Shown: positions 16,327 through 25,631 of the stretch, in pieces
Numbering within the stretch: position 1 is the first letter of the stretch
Layout of the letters: every line of letters begins with the position of its first letter
Assembly (NCBI GenBank): GCA_964555735.1
Contig: CAZKTS010000114.1
Location: 1-58,635 of the forward strand
Origin: CAZKTS01 sp964555735
GTDB lineage: Bacteria > Actinomycetota > Acidimicrobiia > IMCC26256 > PALSA-555
DNA length: 58,635 nt
Direction of reading: 5' to 3'
Notes under the pieces: generated by a model
Databases searched by the model: none
Seen by the model: only the letters and a program-made list of their open reading frames with translations
Told to the model about the DNA's origin: nothing
Program-made: the position numbers and the translations under genes

Positions 16327-17958
16327 CTAGGCGCGGTCGACGAGCGCGTGCTCGTACGCGAACGCGGTCGCCGCGGCGCGGGACGTCACGTCGATCTTCG
16401 TGAAGATGTTGGACAGGTGCCGCGAGACCGTCTTCACGCTGAGGTGGAGCGAGGCGGCAATCTCCTTGTTCGACTGTCCGGCAGCGACGAGACGCAGCAC
16501 CTCGACCTCGCGCGTGGTGAGCCCGGCCGGGAGCGGGGCATGATCGGCGACGTCTACCCCGCGCGCGTCGAGCCGCGCACCGATCTCGTCGAACAGGGAC
16601 CGGGCGGCGGCGAACGCGACCTGCGCGCCTTCGTCGTCGCCGGACTCACGGAGGGCATGACCGAGCAGCGTGCGCGTGGTCGCAACCTCGTACGGCACCT
16701 CGAGCTCCTGCCATCGGCGCAGCGCGTCGCGCAGGGTGGCGACGGCAGCGGTCACGTCACCGCCCGCCAGCTCGACGCGGCCTCGTGCCAGTGTCGCCAT
16801 CGCGTGCAGCATCGGCGTGTCGTAGTCCGCTGCGGTCGCGGTCAGCTCGTCGAGCGCAGCACGCGCGCGAGGCGTGTCGCTCGCGGCGACGGCGACCTGG
16901 ACGGCGGCGGGCAGCATCCGGGCCCGGGCGAGACGGTTCGCGGGCTGGTCCGCGGTGCAGTCACCGATGATCCGCGCCGCGGCGTCGACGCGCCCCTGCG
17001 CGAGGCGCAGGAGTGCGATCCCGTCGCAGACCCGGCCCGACAGCTCCTCGGCGCGGGCGAACGCCTCCTCGGCGCGCGTGAGGTCGCCGAGTCGGCGACG
17101 GATGTCACCCACCTCGGCGAACGCCGCCGCCGCGTTCGGCAGGTGGCTCGCCACCAGCTCGTCGCACGCCTTGGTTGCCTCCCGCTCGGCGTCCTCGAGC
17201 GCGCCCCGACGACTGAGCACGCCGGCGCGGTGGATCCGGCAGATCCCGGGGAAGATCGCGAACGGGTGCTGCTCGGCCCACTGCATGGTGGCCTCGGTCC
17301 ACTCCGCGGCACGGCGGAGGTCGCCGATGTCCTCGCACGCGCTGATCAGGCTGCAGTACACCTTGCCGGTCGAGTACGGGCTGAGGCGCCCCTCGATCGC
17401 GAACAGCATCGCTTCGTCGAGGTGCGCGAACCCTTGGTCGATCCGGCCGTCGTCGATCTGCACGCGCCCGATGGTCTGGAGCGCCTCGGCCTCGAGGTCG
17501 GCCGAGCGGAGCTCGCGCCCGAGTGCGAGCGCGCGCTCGGCGAGCTGCGCGGCGTCATCGAGGCGCCCACCCCCGTGGGCGAGCTCCGCCTCCCGCAGGA
17601 GGAGCGCGCCGTGCTCCGCGCACGCGGCATCCTCGTCGAGGACGCGCCGCGCCCGCTGCAGCCAGCCGGTCGCGACCGCAGGGCGAGCCCGCATGCCGTG
17701 GTGCTCGTACAGCCAGACCGCACACTGCCCGGCCCGGCGCGGCTCGTCGAGCTCCTCGAAGGCTCGGTACGCGCGCTGGCGCGCGTCGATGCAGTCGTCG
17801 AGCCGGCCGAGCCACCACGCCGCGTCCGCGCAGAGCTCGAGGCGCTCGGCCTCGGCGACCGGGTCGTCGACGCGCGCCGCGGTGGCGAGCGTGAGGCACT
17901 CGTCCCAGTCGCCGCGGCCGAGCGCGTCCCGCGCGCCGGTCAGTGGGTCAGCGACCAT
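16327..17958 (-). CDS. LuxR family regulator with TPR-like sensor region
   Basis: The 543-residue product has about 450 residues of helical TPR-like repeats, rich in Ala/Arg/Glu pairs, with no N-terminal P-loop. A C-terminal LuxR helix-turn-helix spans about residues 475-535: GLTTREVEVLRLVAAGQSNK, EIAASLHLSVKTVSRHLSNI, FTKIDVTSRAAA. It therefore resembles the C-terminal half of large ATP-dependent LuxR regulators without the ATPase. The amidohydrolase just downstream is the closest candidate target. Confidence 0.9.
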   Translation of the reverse strand: MVADPLTGARDALGRGDWDECLTLATAARVDDPVAEAERLELCADAAWWLGRLDDCIDARQRAYRAFEELDEPRRAGQCAVWLYEHHGMRARPAVATGWLQRARRVLDEDAACAEHGALLLREAELAHGGGRLDDAAQLAERALALGRELRSADLEAEALQTIGRVQIDDGRIDQGFAHLDEAMLFAIEGRLSPYSTGKVYCSLISACEDIGDLRRAAEWTEATMQWAEQHPFAIFPGICRIHRAGVLSRRGALEDAEREATKACDELVASHLPNAAAAFAEVGDIRRRLGDLTRAEEAFARAEELSGRVCDGIALLRLAQGRVDAAARIIGDCTADQPANRLARARMLPAAVQVAVAASDTPRARAALDELTATAADYDTPMLHAMATLARGRVELAGGDVTAAVATLRDALRRWQELEVPYEVATTRTLLGHALRESGDDEGAQVAFAAARSLFDEIGARLDARGVDVADHAPLPAGLTTREVEVLRLVAAGQSNKEIAASLHLSVKTVSRHLSNIFTKIDVTSRAAATAFAYEHALVDRA

Positions 17959-17973
17959 GCGTGCTCGCAGTGG

Positions 17974-18345
17974 TCAGCCGGCCGGCGACAGCTGCGCTCC
18001 CAGGTGCTCGAGCACTGGCGCGATGTCGGCGGCCGGGCTCATCTCGAGGAACGTTACGCCCTCGTGCGTCCAACCCGTGTGGCCACCGCGCCAGTAGAAC
18101 GTCTCGCCCGCGATCGTCGTCTCATCGGTGCCGTCGGCGTAGCGGACGGTGATGGAACCTTCGAGCACGATGCCCCAGTGCGGGCACTGGCACAGGTCGC
18201 CGGGCAGGCCGCGGAACAGGGGGGTGAAGTCGGTGCCGGCCGGCAGGTCGATGGAGCGGACGACCTGTCCGCCCCAGTCGACGCCGCGGGTCTCGATGTC
18301 GTTGACCTTCATCTCCAGGGGCAGATCCCCGAGTCGAGCGTGCAT
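17974..18345 (-). CDS. Cupin-fold protein
   Basis: The 123-residue product starts at an ATG (18345) preceded by AGAGGTGG; an in-frame ATG 21 bases upstream lacks such a site. The core LCQCPHWGIVLEGSITVRYA, followed by GETFYWRGGHTGWTHEGVTF, gives the two small-barrel cupin motifs with histidine and glutamate positions typical of metal-binding cupins. No enzymatic role can be assigned. It is immediately upstream of the LuxR gene on the same strand (15-base gap). Confidence 0.75.
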   Translation of the reverse strand: MHARLGDLPLEMKVNDIETRGVDWGGQVVRSIDLPAGTDFTPLFRGLPGDLCQCPHWGIVLEGSITVRYADGTDETTIAGETFYWRGGHTGWTHEGVTFLEMSPAADIAPVLEHLGAQLSPAG

Positions 18346-18642
18346 GGTGACCACCTCTTCTCTCATTTCCGGGACCGTCCCGGTCACCGGATCATCGACG
18401 GCGGTGGGCGTTGCCGCATCGGTCAGAACCAGCATTCCGGCATCGGTGGCGGTGCGCCCCGCGTGGGACGAACACCCCACGGGCCCCGTTCACGGATGGG
18501 GCGACCGTCCGATGCGCCGGGCGGCGCCACCCGAGACACTGGCAGCATGATCGAGCCGGACGTCGCCAATGCCCGTGTCGCCGAGCTGCTCGCGCTCGGC
18601 CGCGATCGCGAGGCGGCGGAGCTCGCGGACCGAGGAGGACCC
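18346..18642. other. Intergenic interval between the cupin and TIGR03086 genes
   Basis: About 300 bases separate the two divergent starts used here. A GGGACCGTCCC hairpin lies at 18370-18380. The right part, from 18547, is open in frame with the TIGR03086 gene and may be translated if the upstream ATG is used. No RNA gene or repeat was recognised. Promoters for both neighbours must lie here. Confidence 0.5.
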
Positions 18643-19185
18643 ATGGATGTGCTGGATCAGCTGGATGAGCTCGGGCCCGTGCTCGGCGCGGTCGTCGCGG
18701 GGATCACCGAGGACCAGCTCGATGCGCCGACGCCGTGCGCAGACTTCACCGTGCGCGGCGTGCTCGAGCACATGGTCGGTGGTGCGACGACGTTCGCCGC
18801 GGCGTTCCGCGGGGTCGAGCCGCCGGCCGAGCCTGACTCCTCGGATGTGCTCGCGGCGTTCGGTCCGGCGCTGACCGGCCTGGTCGAGGCCATCCAGGCG
18901 CCAGGTGCGCTCGACCGCACCGTGCACGCACCGTTCGGTGAGCTGCCGGCCGAGTCGTTCGCCCGATTCGTCGTGCTGGACGGGCTCGTGCACGGCTGGG
19001 ACCTCGCGGTGGCGACCGGGCAGGCCTATGACCCCCCGGACGCGCTGGTCGCCGACGCAGCGACGTTCGCACAGGCGACGATCGACCCGATGCGTGATGG
19101 CAACACCTTCGCCGCCCCAGTCGAGCCGTCGCCGTCGGCCACCCCGATCGAGCGCCTCGCCGCCTTCACCGGCCGCAGCGTCTGA
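18643..19185 (+). CDS. TIGR03086 family protein (DinB / mycothiol-dependent maleylpyruvate isomerase-like)
   Basis: The 180-residue product begins MDVLDQLDELGPVLGAVVAG. It has the family motif DAPTPCADFTVRGVLEHMVG near residue 30 and the histidine pair within VLDGLVHGWDLAVATGQ near 115-130. TIGR03086 proteins are DinB-fold metal-binding proteins common in actinobacteria, several of which use mycothiol. The start at 18643 was chosen because GAGGAGG lies just upstream and the resulting length fits the family. An ATG at 18547 would add 32 residues and cannot be excluded. Confidence 0.82.
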   Translation: MDVLDQLDELGPVLGAVVAGITEDQLDAPTPCADFTVRGVLEHMVGGATTFAAAFRGVEPPAEPDSSDVLAAFGPALTGLVEAIQAPGALDRTVHAPFGELPAESFARFVVLDGLVHGWDLAVATGQAYDPPDALVADAATFAQATIDPMRDGNTFAAPVEPSPSATPIERLAAFTGRSV

Positions 19186-19235
19186 TCGCCCCGCTGTGAC
19201 GGGTCGCGTGATGCGCTGGTACTCTGGTCGCACGC

Positions 19236-19316
<81 letters not shown>

Positions 19317-19328
19317 AACAGCAGGTCA

Positions 19329-19352
19329 GGGCCGGTCTCTCGGGACCGGCCC
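19329..19352 (+). terminator. Hairpin after the tRNA gene (element-borne)
   Basis: GGGCCGGTC (19329-19337) pairs perfectly with GACCGGCCC (19344-19352) around a 6-base loop. It sits just inside the left end of the element and would terminate the tRNA transcript. A different strong hairpin follows the right att copy at 40132-40159 and was probably the original chromosomal terminator. Confidence 0.65.
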
Positions 19353-19370
19353 TCTGCGCGGGCAGACCGA

Positions 19371-19392
19371 CTTCTAACGGGTCCTCTAACGG
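19371..19392 (+). repeat. Left arm-type repeat (paired CTTCTAACGG boxes)
   Basis: CTTCTAACGGGTCCTCTAAC, then GG, contains two TCTAACGG boxes 12 bases apart. A copy differing at 2 of 22 positions occurs in the same orientation at 39933-39954, near the right end. Paired short repeats inside both att sites are what arm-type binding sites of tyrosine integrases look like. The assignment is inference from position and symmetry. Confidence 0.6.
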
Positions 19393-19455
19393 GCCAGTTT
19401 CAAACTCCGCTCGGCCGTACTTGTCCGAGAACCCGATGGTGCCAGATCGTGAAAA

Positions 19456-22400
19456 TTGGGAGTGCTTGTCGCACCCTTGCTGTTACATGGACACGTGCCG
19501 GATGCCGACGACGGGAAGCTCTTCGATCACCTCATCGAGGAGTTTGGTCATGCTGGGCGCAGTTCGGTCGAGTTCCTCAGGACGGCGGCGAGCTACCTCG
19601 AAGCAGCCGACCCCGCCACGCATCCGCGGGTCGCCGAGACCATCGCGTATTGCACGAGAGAAGCTCTCAAGCGGATCCTCGACACCGTTGAAACGCCGCC
19701 CGGGGGGACACTGGGATCCGCCTCGCGAAGCGTTGTCGCCGCTCGTGATCGCTATCTGATCGCGCAAGGACTGCCAGGGGCCGATGAGGCTGGTGCGCTC
19801 GACGATCTCCTTCGTGCCATCGATGAGCTTGAAGAAGGCCGACAACAAGAAGGCGTCCACCAGCGCCGACTGATCGCGGTACTGGTTAACAGAACCGGCG
19901 CGGTACCGCTGTCGGCAGCGTCCAACCCGATCAGCGAGTACCAGGAGCTGATCGAGCATCTCAACCGCATCGTGCATGAGCACGGGAGTCTCGACGAGGT
20001 ACAGGGCGCGTTCGAGCACGCGATCGCACTGATCCGTCGGCTCTTCGCACCTCCCGATGTTCGGATGGCAGAGCTCGACGCGCTCTCCGCTCTCGCAGCG
20101 CCGACGACTGCCGATGCCGACCGGCTACTGAGCTTGGTCTCGGCATCTAGCCACTTGGACTACTTCTTCCGAAACGCTGTGAGCCCGTCCTGGCTGACGC
20201 TGCTGTCGGACAGCGAGGTTCTGACGCCTCCCGATGGGCAAGCCAACTGGCCGGTGTTCCGCGCCGTCGAGAAGTTGGGTCCGACGCACGCCGACGAGGT
20301 TGGTGCCTGGCTAGATCACGCTTACGACAAGTGGGGTTCTTCGGCAACGCGCGCTTGGTATATCGCCCGCGCCGCGATTGACTTGGGACCTGCAGGTCAT
20401 GATGTGATGCTTCGTGCGCTGCGGGATTACCCGACCGAAGGATCGGTCAACTTCGTCGCTGCATGGGCGCTGGAGGAGGTCGATGCCGGTGACCGCGTCG
20501 TGGAGGCCGTCGCAGACCTTGCGCTCAATGCACTTAACGACTTCTCGGTGACGGGACATCTCAAGACGCTCATCGACAAGCTCGGTTCAGGTGTCAGCGC
20601 TGACAATTGGCGCGACAGGGTTCGTCTCCTTGCCTTCAAGATCCGGGCCGTCCCTGAGGATGATCCCGGTCGAAGAATCCGTCTCTACGAACGCGCCGGC
20701 TCGATCGCCGAGCCAGTTGACGCGTATGACGACCGACGGTTCGCTGTCCTTCTCGGGGGCCTAACTGAGGTGTTGACGCGTGCCGTCGGATTGGGTGTGT
20801 CGTTCGACGATCTCCTCGAGTCGATCGCGGATCTCCCGCAGGACGTTCGGGATCGCCTCCGGCCGTGGATCCTGGGCCAAGCGCCGGACGTGAGTTCCTC
20901 ACGGTTGATCTCGGAGGTCGCCGACTTCGTCGCAACTCGGCACCCCTGCGGAGACGACCTCGCACTGATTGACCGCGTTATTGAGGATGCTGAGGAAGTC
21001 GAGTACGTCGGGCCGTGGAGAACCGCGCTCGGTCCCGCACCAACGCCGGAAATGATCGGTCCCGCGCTCGCCGAGCACACGGTTCCTGACGAATGGTTCG
21101 CGCGGCGGGAATGGTCTGCTGTCCTTCCATCGCCTTGCCCGAGCGAATGGGCGAAGGCCGGTGCCCTCATCGCCGCCGCGTACGGGCAGGCAACACGCGA
21201 GGCGCTCGAAAAGCGCTTCGACCGCGTCGAGTTCAGCACCGGCCGAAGTCCGTTTAGGGATGAAGAGTTGAAAGGGCTCACACCACGCGACGCCGCGATC
21301 ACGATCGCGAGGTGGAGGCCTGACCCATCAGACTGGCTCGTTAGCGCTGGCGAACTCGCGCGAACCCTTGAGCAGCTGGTCAAGGAGAATCCCGAGGCGT
21401 GGACCGAGTCACCACTCGACACGGTGAGCAGCCTGCGACACCCGACGTATATCGGTCGCTACTTCCGCGCGCTCTCCCAGGTTGATGGGGGCCTTGCCGC
21501 CCGAGCAGACGACTTGATCGAAGCGGTCGTCTTTTGCCGGAGCCACCCCTGGCAGCCGGAGGTGCTCGGCAGAGATGACTTCGACTACGACGCCGACTGG
21601 CGCCACGTTGATGCTGCAGGAGTCGATCTGATCAAGAAGCTCGCGAATTCGGATGCGGGCTTCGGCGACCGCATCGAACAAGCCTGGGCGGTGGCACTTG
21701 AAAGCGCGGCGGATCGATCAACGAGCTCGTCTCTGGTTTCCGATCGAGATCCGCTGGAAACAGCTTTCAACCGACCGTGCACGAGTGCGCTCGAAGCGGT
21801 CTTCGCCCTCATGGGATACGAGTATCGATCTTCGGGGACAGTGCGAGTGGACGCGCTTGCGCTCCTTGACACTGCACTCAGGCTTCCGGAATGGGATGGA
21901 GCTGAGCACCGGGCCGTGATCGCACCGCGGCTCGGTTTTCTTCTTCACATCGCGCCTGACTGGGTTGCAGAACGACAGGAGTTGCTCTTCGGATCGAGCG
22001 CGCCTGACGGACTGGGGCAGCAGACCGTCGACCTCGCGGTGAAGTGGGGTCGACCCCAGCCATGGGTCTTGGAGCACACCCGGGGTCAGGTCATCGATGC
22101 GGCTGCCCGCGATGTCGAGAACGCCATGAGCACGCTTCTCATCGGGATGCTGTGGGACGTTCCCGGCTACGACGTCGATTCAATCGTTGACCAACTGGTC
22201 AGTCGGCGCAGCGACCTGCTCTCGGCCGCAGGCGAAGCGCTGGGAAGGCTCTTGCGTCATGATGACGTGGAGCCGAAGCATGTTGAGCGGGGGGTCGAGT
22301 TCTGGCGTGGTGTCGTCTCTCGGAATGATCCGGACGCGATGTCCGGCTTTGGGTGGTGGGCCGAGGTGAAAACTCTCGACCGCGAGCGATGGGAGTTGCT

Positions 22401-22674
22401 CACGCTCGCAAGTGCCGAACTCGCTCATGGCCGCTTGGATTGGGCGCACGAAGTTGCCAAGCGCGCGGCGGATGAAGGCATCACGGAGACGGGCCTCGCG
22501 ATCCTGAATGAGCTTGTCCGCGGTCAGGTCGACGAATGGGATCGACTGCAGGTCATGCAGACGGCGCTAACAGCTCTCAGCGTCGCCGCTGAGGCCCACC
22601 GCGAGTCCGACGCCTTTGGGCGCCTTCGTACGTCACTGATTGAGCGCGGGTTCTTCGACGCACGCGACGTCTAG
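19456..22674 (+). CDS. Large helical protein of unknown function (about 1,072 aa), element cargo
   Basis: This is the first gene inside the left end of the element. The product is predicted to be largely alpha-helical, with many Leu/Ala-rich amphipathic segments and frequent tryptophans. I see no signal peptide, membrane helix, P-loop or recognisable nuclease motif. The start is uncertain: TTG at 19456, GTG at 19462 and GTG at 19495 are all possible, and none has a convincing ribosome binding site. Codon usage is visibly more AT-rich than in the chromosomal flanks, consistent with acquisition. The gene converges on a DUF4268-like nuclease gene 36 bases away. Large repeat-like helical proteins of this size are frequent in antiphage loci, but a defence role here rests on context only. 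Confidence 0.7.
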   Translation: MGVLVAPLLLHGHVPDADDGKLFDHLIEEFGHAGRSSVEFLRTAASYLEAADPATHPRVAETIAYCTREALKRILDTVETPPGGTLGSASRSVVAARDRYLIAQGLPGADEAGALDDLLRAIDELEEGRQQEGVHQRRLIAVLVNRTGAVPLSAASNPISEYQELIEHLNRIVHEHGSLDEVQGAFEHAIALIRRLFAPPDVRMAELDALSALAAPTTADADRLLSLVSASSHLDYFFRNAVSPSWLTLLSDSEVLTPPDGQANWPVFRAVEKLGPTHADEVGAWLDHAYDKWGSSATRAWYIARAAIDLGPAGHDVMLRALRDYPTEGSVNFVAAWALEEVDAGDRVVEAVADLALNALNDFSVTGHLKTLIDKLGSGVSADNWRDRVRLLAFKIRAVPEDDPGRRIRLYERAGSIAEPVDAYDDRRFAVLLGGLTEVLTRAVGLGVSFDDLLESIADLPQDVRDRLRPWILGQAPDVSSSRLISEVADFVATRHPCGDDLALIDRVIEDAEEVEYVGPWRTALGPAPTPEMIGPALAEHTVPDEWFARREWSAVLPSPCPSEWAKAGALIAAAYGQATREALEKRFDRVEFSTGRSPFRDEELKGLTPRDAAITIARWRPDPSDWLVSAGELARTLEQLVKENPEAWTESPLDTVSSLRHPTYIGRYFRALSQVDGGLAARADDLIEAVVFCRSHPWQPEVLGRDDFDYDADWRHVDAAGVDLIKKLANSDAGFGDRIEQAWAVALESAADRSTSSSLVSDRDPLETAFNRPCTSALEAVFALMGYEYRSSGTVRVDALALLDTALRLPEWDGAEHRAVIAPRLGFLLHIAPDWVAERQELLFGSSAPDGLGQQTVDLAVKWGRPQPWVLEHTRGQVIDAAARDVENAMSTLLIGMLWDVPGYDVDSIVDQLVSRRSDLLSAAGEALGRLLRHDDVEPKHVERGVEFWRGVVSRNDPDAMSGFGWWAEVKTLDRERWELLTLASAELAHGRLDWAHEVAKRAADEGITETGLAILNELVRGQVDEWDRLQVMQTALTALSVAAEAHRESDAFGRLRTSLIERGFFDARDV

Positions 22675-22710
22675 TTCAGCGCGGGCTGTCGGCATACCGA
22701 GCCGCCCGTC

Positions 22711-23703
22711 TCACTCGTCGTCTGAGATGTCGTCGTCATCGCCGGCGCCCTCCGGTAGCGGAGGTATTCCGCCCGTGGCAGCTATGGCCGCGCGCAGACG
22801 CGCCTGCGTGTCCTCGAACCACTCTTGGTACTCGAGCCATTCGTCACGATCGTCTACGGATTCGCCGCCGTTCCGCTTGATCCCAACCCGGCAGCCCTTT
22901 CGCGTCGGGAGATCGTCGAAGATCAGTGGCTCCCCAAACGCTTCCTCAATCTCCTTTTGTCGCGCGTCGAGAACCTGCCATCGCGCCAGGTTGACCGCTG
23001 GCTGTGCATGATGGAAGAAGAGCTCCGAGAGAAGGCCTTCCGTTCGAAATGAGACGCCGTACCGCGCCTTCCGCGCACCGGACGGCAGGTACAAGAAGTG
23101 CCTCGGTGGTGCCTTTCGGTTCGTCCACGATTGCTGCTTCACTCGCTCCAACCACTCAGTCCAGAACTCGAGATACATCTCCTCGCGCTCGGACGTCTCA
23201 GCCGTCGCCTTCTTGACGGCCTTGCCCCAATCGTTGGGCTTGACAACGACATCGAGAAGCGGAGCAACGAGTCCAGAAGGGGCGCCTTCGAGCGTGACCG
23301 CCTGCAACTCGACCCCGAAGAAGCGCGTCAGGGCATCGGTCCGCTGATTGAGCCAGTCGAGCGCGGCGCGGTGTTCGTCGCGGAACTGCTCCGCGATCCA
23401 TACGACGGTCGTGGGTTCAGTGCCGCCTGCATAGGTGAGAAGTTGTCCAAGGTGGCGATGATCTGTAGGACCAAACTGATTCTCAACTATCACGATCTCG
23501 TCAGCGGTTACGTCGCGGCCAACGAGATCCAGGCTGAAACCACCCACTTTGTGCTCGGCTGCCTCGAGTTCTAGGTCGATACCAAGTGCGTCGCCCAGCA
23601 CCTCGGCATTGGCGAGCAGCCACGGCGTGAAACTCGATGCCTCCATCGGCCAAACGTCGCGCACGGCGACGGGGAGCAGCCGCGAGAGTTTCGGTGAAGT
23701 CAT
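22711..23703 (-). CDS. DUF4268-like PD-(D/E)XK nuclease-fold protein
   Basis: The 330-residue product has an N-terminal nuclease-like core: FSLDLVGRD near residue 54, then IVIVENQFGPTDHRHLGQLL near 70-89 and TTVVWIAEQFRDEHRAALDW. The D then E-x-Q arrangement, followed by a conserved HLGQLLTYA, is the pattern of PD-(D/E)XK-like families in which glutamine takes the lysine position. The middle and C-terminal parts (LEFWTEWLERVKQQ, FRTEGLLSELFFHH, EEAFGEPLIFDDLPTRKGCR) match the DUF4268 type of domain. The C-terminus is very acidic. It is convergent with the 1,072-aa gene and upstream of the integrase on the same strand. It is probably defence-related; the target is unknown. Confidence 0.75.
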   Translation of the reverse strand: MTSPKLSRLLPVAVRDVWPMEASSFTPWLLANAEVLGDALGIDLELEAAEHKVGGFSLDLVGRDVTADEIVIVENQFGPTDHRHLGQLLTYAGGTEPTTVVWIAEQFRDEHRAALDWLNQRTDALTRFFGVELQAVTLEGAPSGLVAPLLDVVVKPNDWGKAVKKATAETSEREEMYLEFWTEWLERVKQQSWTNRKAPPRHFLYLPSGARKARYGVSFRTEGLLSELFFHHAQPAVNLARWQVLDARQKEIEEAFGEPLIFDDLPTRKGCRVGIKRNGGESVDDRDEWLEYQEWFEDTQARLRAAIAATGGIPPLPEGAGDDDDISDDE

Positions 23704-23761
23704 AGTGGGACGCTATTCGGGTTGCTCGCTTGATGCCCGAGGAGTGCCCGCTTTCCGTGCG

Positions 23762-24916
23762 CTATCGCTCGAACACAGCGCGCGAGAACGCTGCGGCCGC
23801 GTCGGCTTGCATGCCGGGCAGCACGTGCTGATAGACGCTCATCGTGAACGCGGGGCTTGAGTGGCCGAGGCGTTCGCTGACGACCTTCACCGGGACGCCG
23901 GCTTGGAGCAGGATCGTCGCGTGGGTGTGGCGAAGATCGTGGAGTCGGATCCTGGGTAGCTCGCTCTTCGCGATGTGGCGTTCGAAGAGCTGGCTGAAGG
24001 AGTCGGGGTGAACCGGCGCCCCGTCGGGCTGCGCGAAGACGAGCGCTGACTCGTCCTCCCGACGGCCGACGAGGAGCTGCTCCTCGAGTTGTCGCTTTCG
24101 CCAGGTCCGGAGCACGGCGACGGTTCGCTCGTCGAGGTCGACGACGCGACGGCTGCTTTGGGTCTTCACGTCAGCGAGCTGGAGTTGGTACGCGATGTTG
24201 ACGAGTGCCTGTCGAACCGAGAGTCGCTGGCCTTCGAGATCAACGTCCTGCCACCGGAGCCCAAGCACTTCGCCGCGTCGCATGCCGGTGTTCGCTGCAA
24301 CGAACAGTGCGGGGTAGAGGCGATGGTCCGACACCTCGTCGAGGAACTGTCGGAGTTGCTCGGCGGTCCACGCCCGCATCTCGGGCTTCCGGGTGGCTGA
24401 CGGCTTCGGTGGGTCGGCGACATCCGCGACATTCCGAACCACGGTGCCCTTACGGTGAGCGTCGGACAGTGCCTTGCGCAGGATGCCGTGGATGTAGCGA
24501 ACTGACTTCGGAGCCAACCCGCCGCCGGCACCGTTGAGACGGCCGTCGCGGAGGAGATCCGCGTAGAAGCCGTCGAGGTCTTCGGCCGTCAGTCGCTGCA
24601 GCGGAATCGAGCCGATGCGCGGCACGACGTGGTTCTTGATGTTGCGCTCGTAAGAGTCGAACGTCGATGGTCGCAGTTGCGCCCGCTTGCTCGGTAGCCA
24701 CCGCTCGGTGAGGTAGTCGCCGAGCGTTGTCCGTTCGGGTGCCCGGTAGTCGCCATCGTGCTGGCGCTTGACCAAGTCTCCAAGGACACGCTCCGCCTCC
24801 TTGCGAGTCCCTCCGCCTGCGTACCAGCGGTGGCGAGGCTTTCGGGTCGCGGGATCGAGTCCCTCGTAGATGACCGCGTAGTACCGCTTGCCCTTCTTGG
24901 CGATGTGTCCGCGCAT
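23762..24916 (-). CDS. int: Tyrosine recombinase / phage-type integrase
   Basis: The 384-residue product has an N-terminal arm-binding-like domain (KRYYAVIYEGLDPATRKPRH), a core-binding SAM-like domain (about 60-160) and a catalytic domain. The catalytic residues are visible: arginine in TGMRRGEVLGLRWQD, HDLRHTH at about 326-332 (second Arg 329), histidine in LGHSS near 352 and the nucleophile tyrosine in SVYQHVLPGM at 362. It would integrate and excise the element at the tRNA-fMet core. It is transcribed divergently from the Xis-like gene across a 225-bp region that should contain their promoters. Confidence 0.95.
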   Translation of the reverse strand: MRGHIAKKGKRYYAVIYEGLDPATRKPRHRWYAGGGTRKEAERVLGDLVKRQHDGDYRAPERTTLGDYLTERWLPSKRAQLRPSTFDSYERNIKNHVVPRIGSIPLQRLTAEDLDGFYADLLRDGRLNGAGGGLAPKSVRYIHGILRKALSDAHRKGTVVRNVADVADPPKPSATRKPEMRAWTAEQLRQFLDEVSDHRLYPALFVAANTGMRRGEVLGLRWQDVDLEGQRLSVRQALVNIAYQLQLADVKTQSSRRVVDLDERTVAVLRTWRKRQLEEQLLVGRREDESALVFAQPDGAPVHPDSFSQLFERHIAKSELPRIRLHDLRHTHATILLQAGVPVKVVSERLGHSSPAFTMSVYQHVLPGMQADAAAAFSRAVFER

Positions 24917-25141
24917 GCCGCCTCCCGTGTGCCGGACCGTGCTGCCTGGTTCGCTCGCCGTTCGGTGTCGCTCGGTTCGCCGATCCCAGCGTTGCTGACA
25001 TCTCGGCGCGCTCCTCCAAGGACACGCTGCTGGTCAGTCAACTACCGAGGTGTGACGCCGGCCACCGCCGTTTCGCGTGTCGGATTCGTCGCTCTCGAGG
25101 TGCGTTGGGGTGGTGTCACGAGCGATGCCCGGGAGGCCCTG

Positions 25142-25489
25142 ATGTCCACGCCCCAGCCTGACAACACCGACTTCCTGACCGTGGAAGAGGCAGCGCGCGT
25201 GCTGCGTATCGGCCGCACCGCGGCATACGCCCTTGCACGCATCTGGCGCGAGACCGACGGTCGGGAGGGACTGCCGGTCGTCCCCTTCGGCCGCCTACTC
25301 CGGGTCCCGCGAGCTGCGCTGGAGGCGATCTCGGGCGCGCCGATCACGCCACCCGCGCCAACGAACGTGCCAGCGCAGGCCCGGGTCGAGTCGCGGGGGG
25401 AACCGCGGCTACCTGCGGGTCCACATCGAGGCCGTCATCGACGCACTCGACGCGTCGATCCCGATCAGGCCGTTCTCCCGCTCGACTGA
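25142..25489 (+). CDS. Excisionase-like helix-turn-helix DNA-binding protein
   Basis: The 115-residue product starts at an ATG 9-10 bases after GGGAGG. Residues about 10-60 (DFLTVEEAARVLRIGRTAAY, ALARIWRETDGREGL, VVPFGRLLRVPRAAL) form the MerR-like winged helix of the HTH_17/excisionase family. The tail is basic and Pro/Arg-rich. Its position divergent from the integrase and upstream of the relaxase suggests it directs excision or regulates mobility genes. An alternative is a simple transcriptional regulator. Confidence 0.82.
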   Translation: MSTPQPDNTDFLTVEEAARVLRIGRTAAYALARIWRETDGREGLPVVPFGRLLRVPRAALEAISGAPITPPAPTNVPAQARVESRGEPRLPAGPHRGRHRRTRRVDPDQAVLPLD

Positions 25490-25545
25490 GCAGCACGATG
25501 CCTGTCCTCGCCGCGACCCGCCTGTCCTTTCCAACTGACGCACTT

Positions 25546-25606
25546 GCACCTGGGGTGCGGGGTGTCATTCCGCGCGTCCTCGGGAGTGTCCTCGCGTACG
25601 CGAGGA
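25546..25606. other. Candidate origin of transfer (oriT) with inverted repeats
   Basis: The 142-bp gap before the relaxase carries a short inverted repeat GCACC-TGG-GGTGC (25546-25558) and a perfect 18-bp palindrome TCCTCGCGTACGCGAGGA (25589-25606). MobF relaxases usually act at an oriT next to their own gene, with inverted repeats beside the nick site. No nick sequence can be assigned by eye, so this is a positional and structural prediction. Confidence 0.4.
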
Positions 25607-25631
25607 GTCACAGAGGGAGTGGGGTGGGGAG

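Noticed and set aside
14935..19185. A 1,416-codon open frame on the + strand across the amidohydrolase, LuxR and cupin genes
   Set aside because: It is antisense to three well-supported minus-strand genes and has low-complexity Arg/Gly/Val composition typical of a high-GC shadow frame. Only its last part (from 18547 or 18643) is a real gene.
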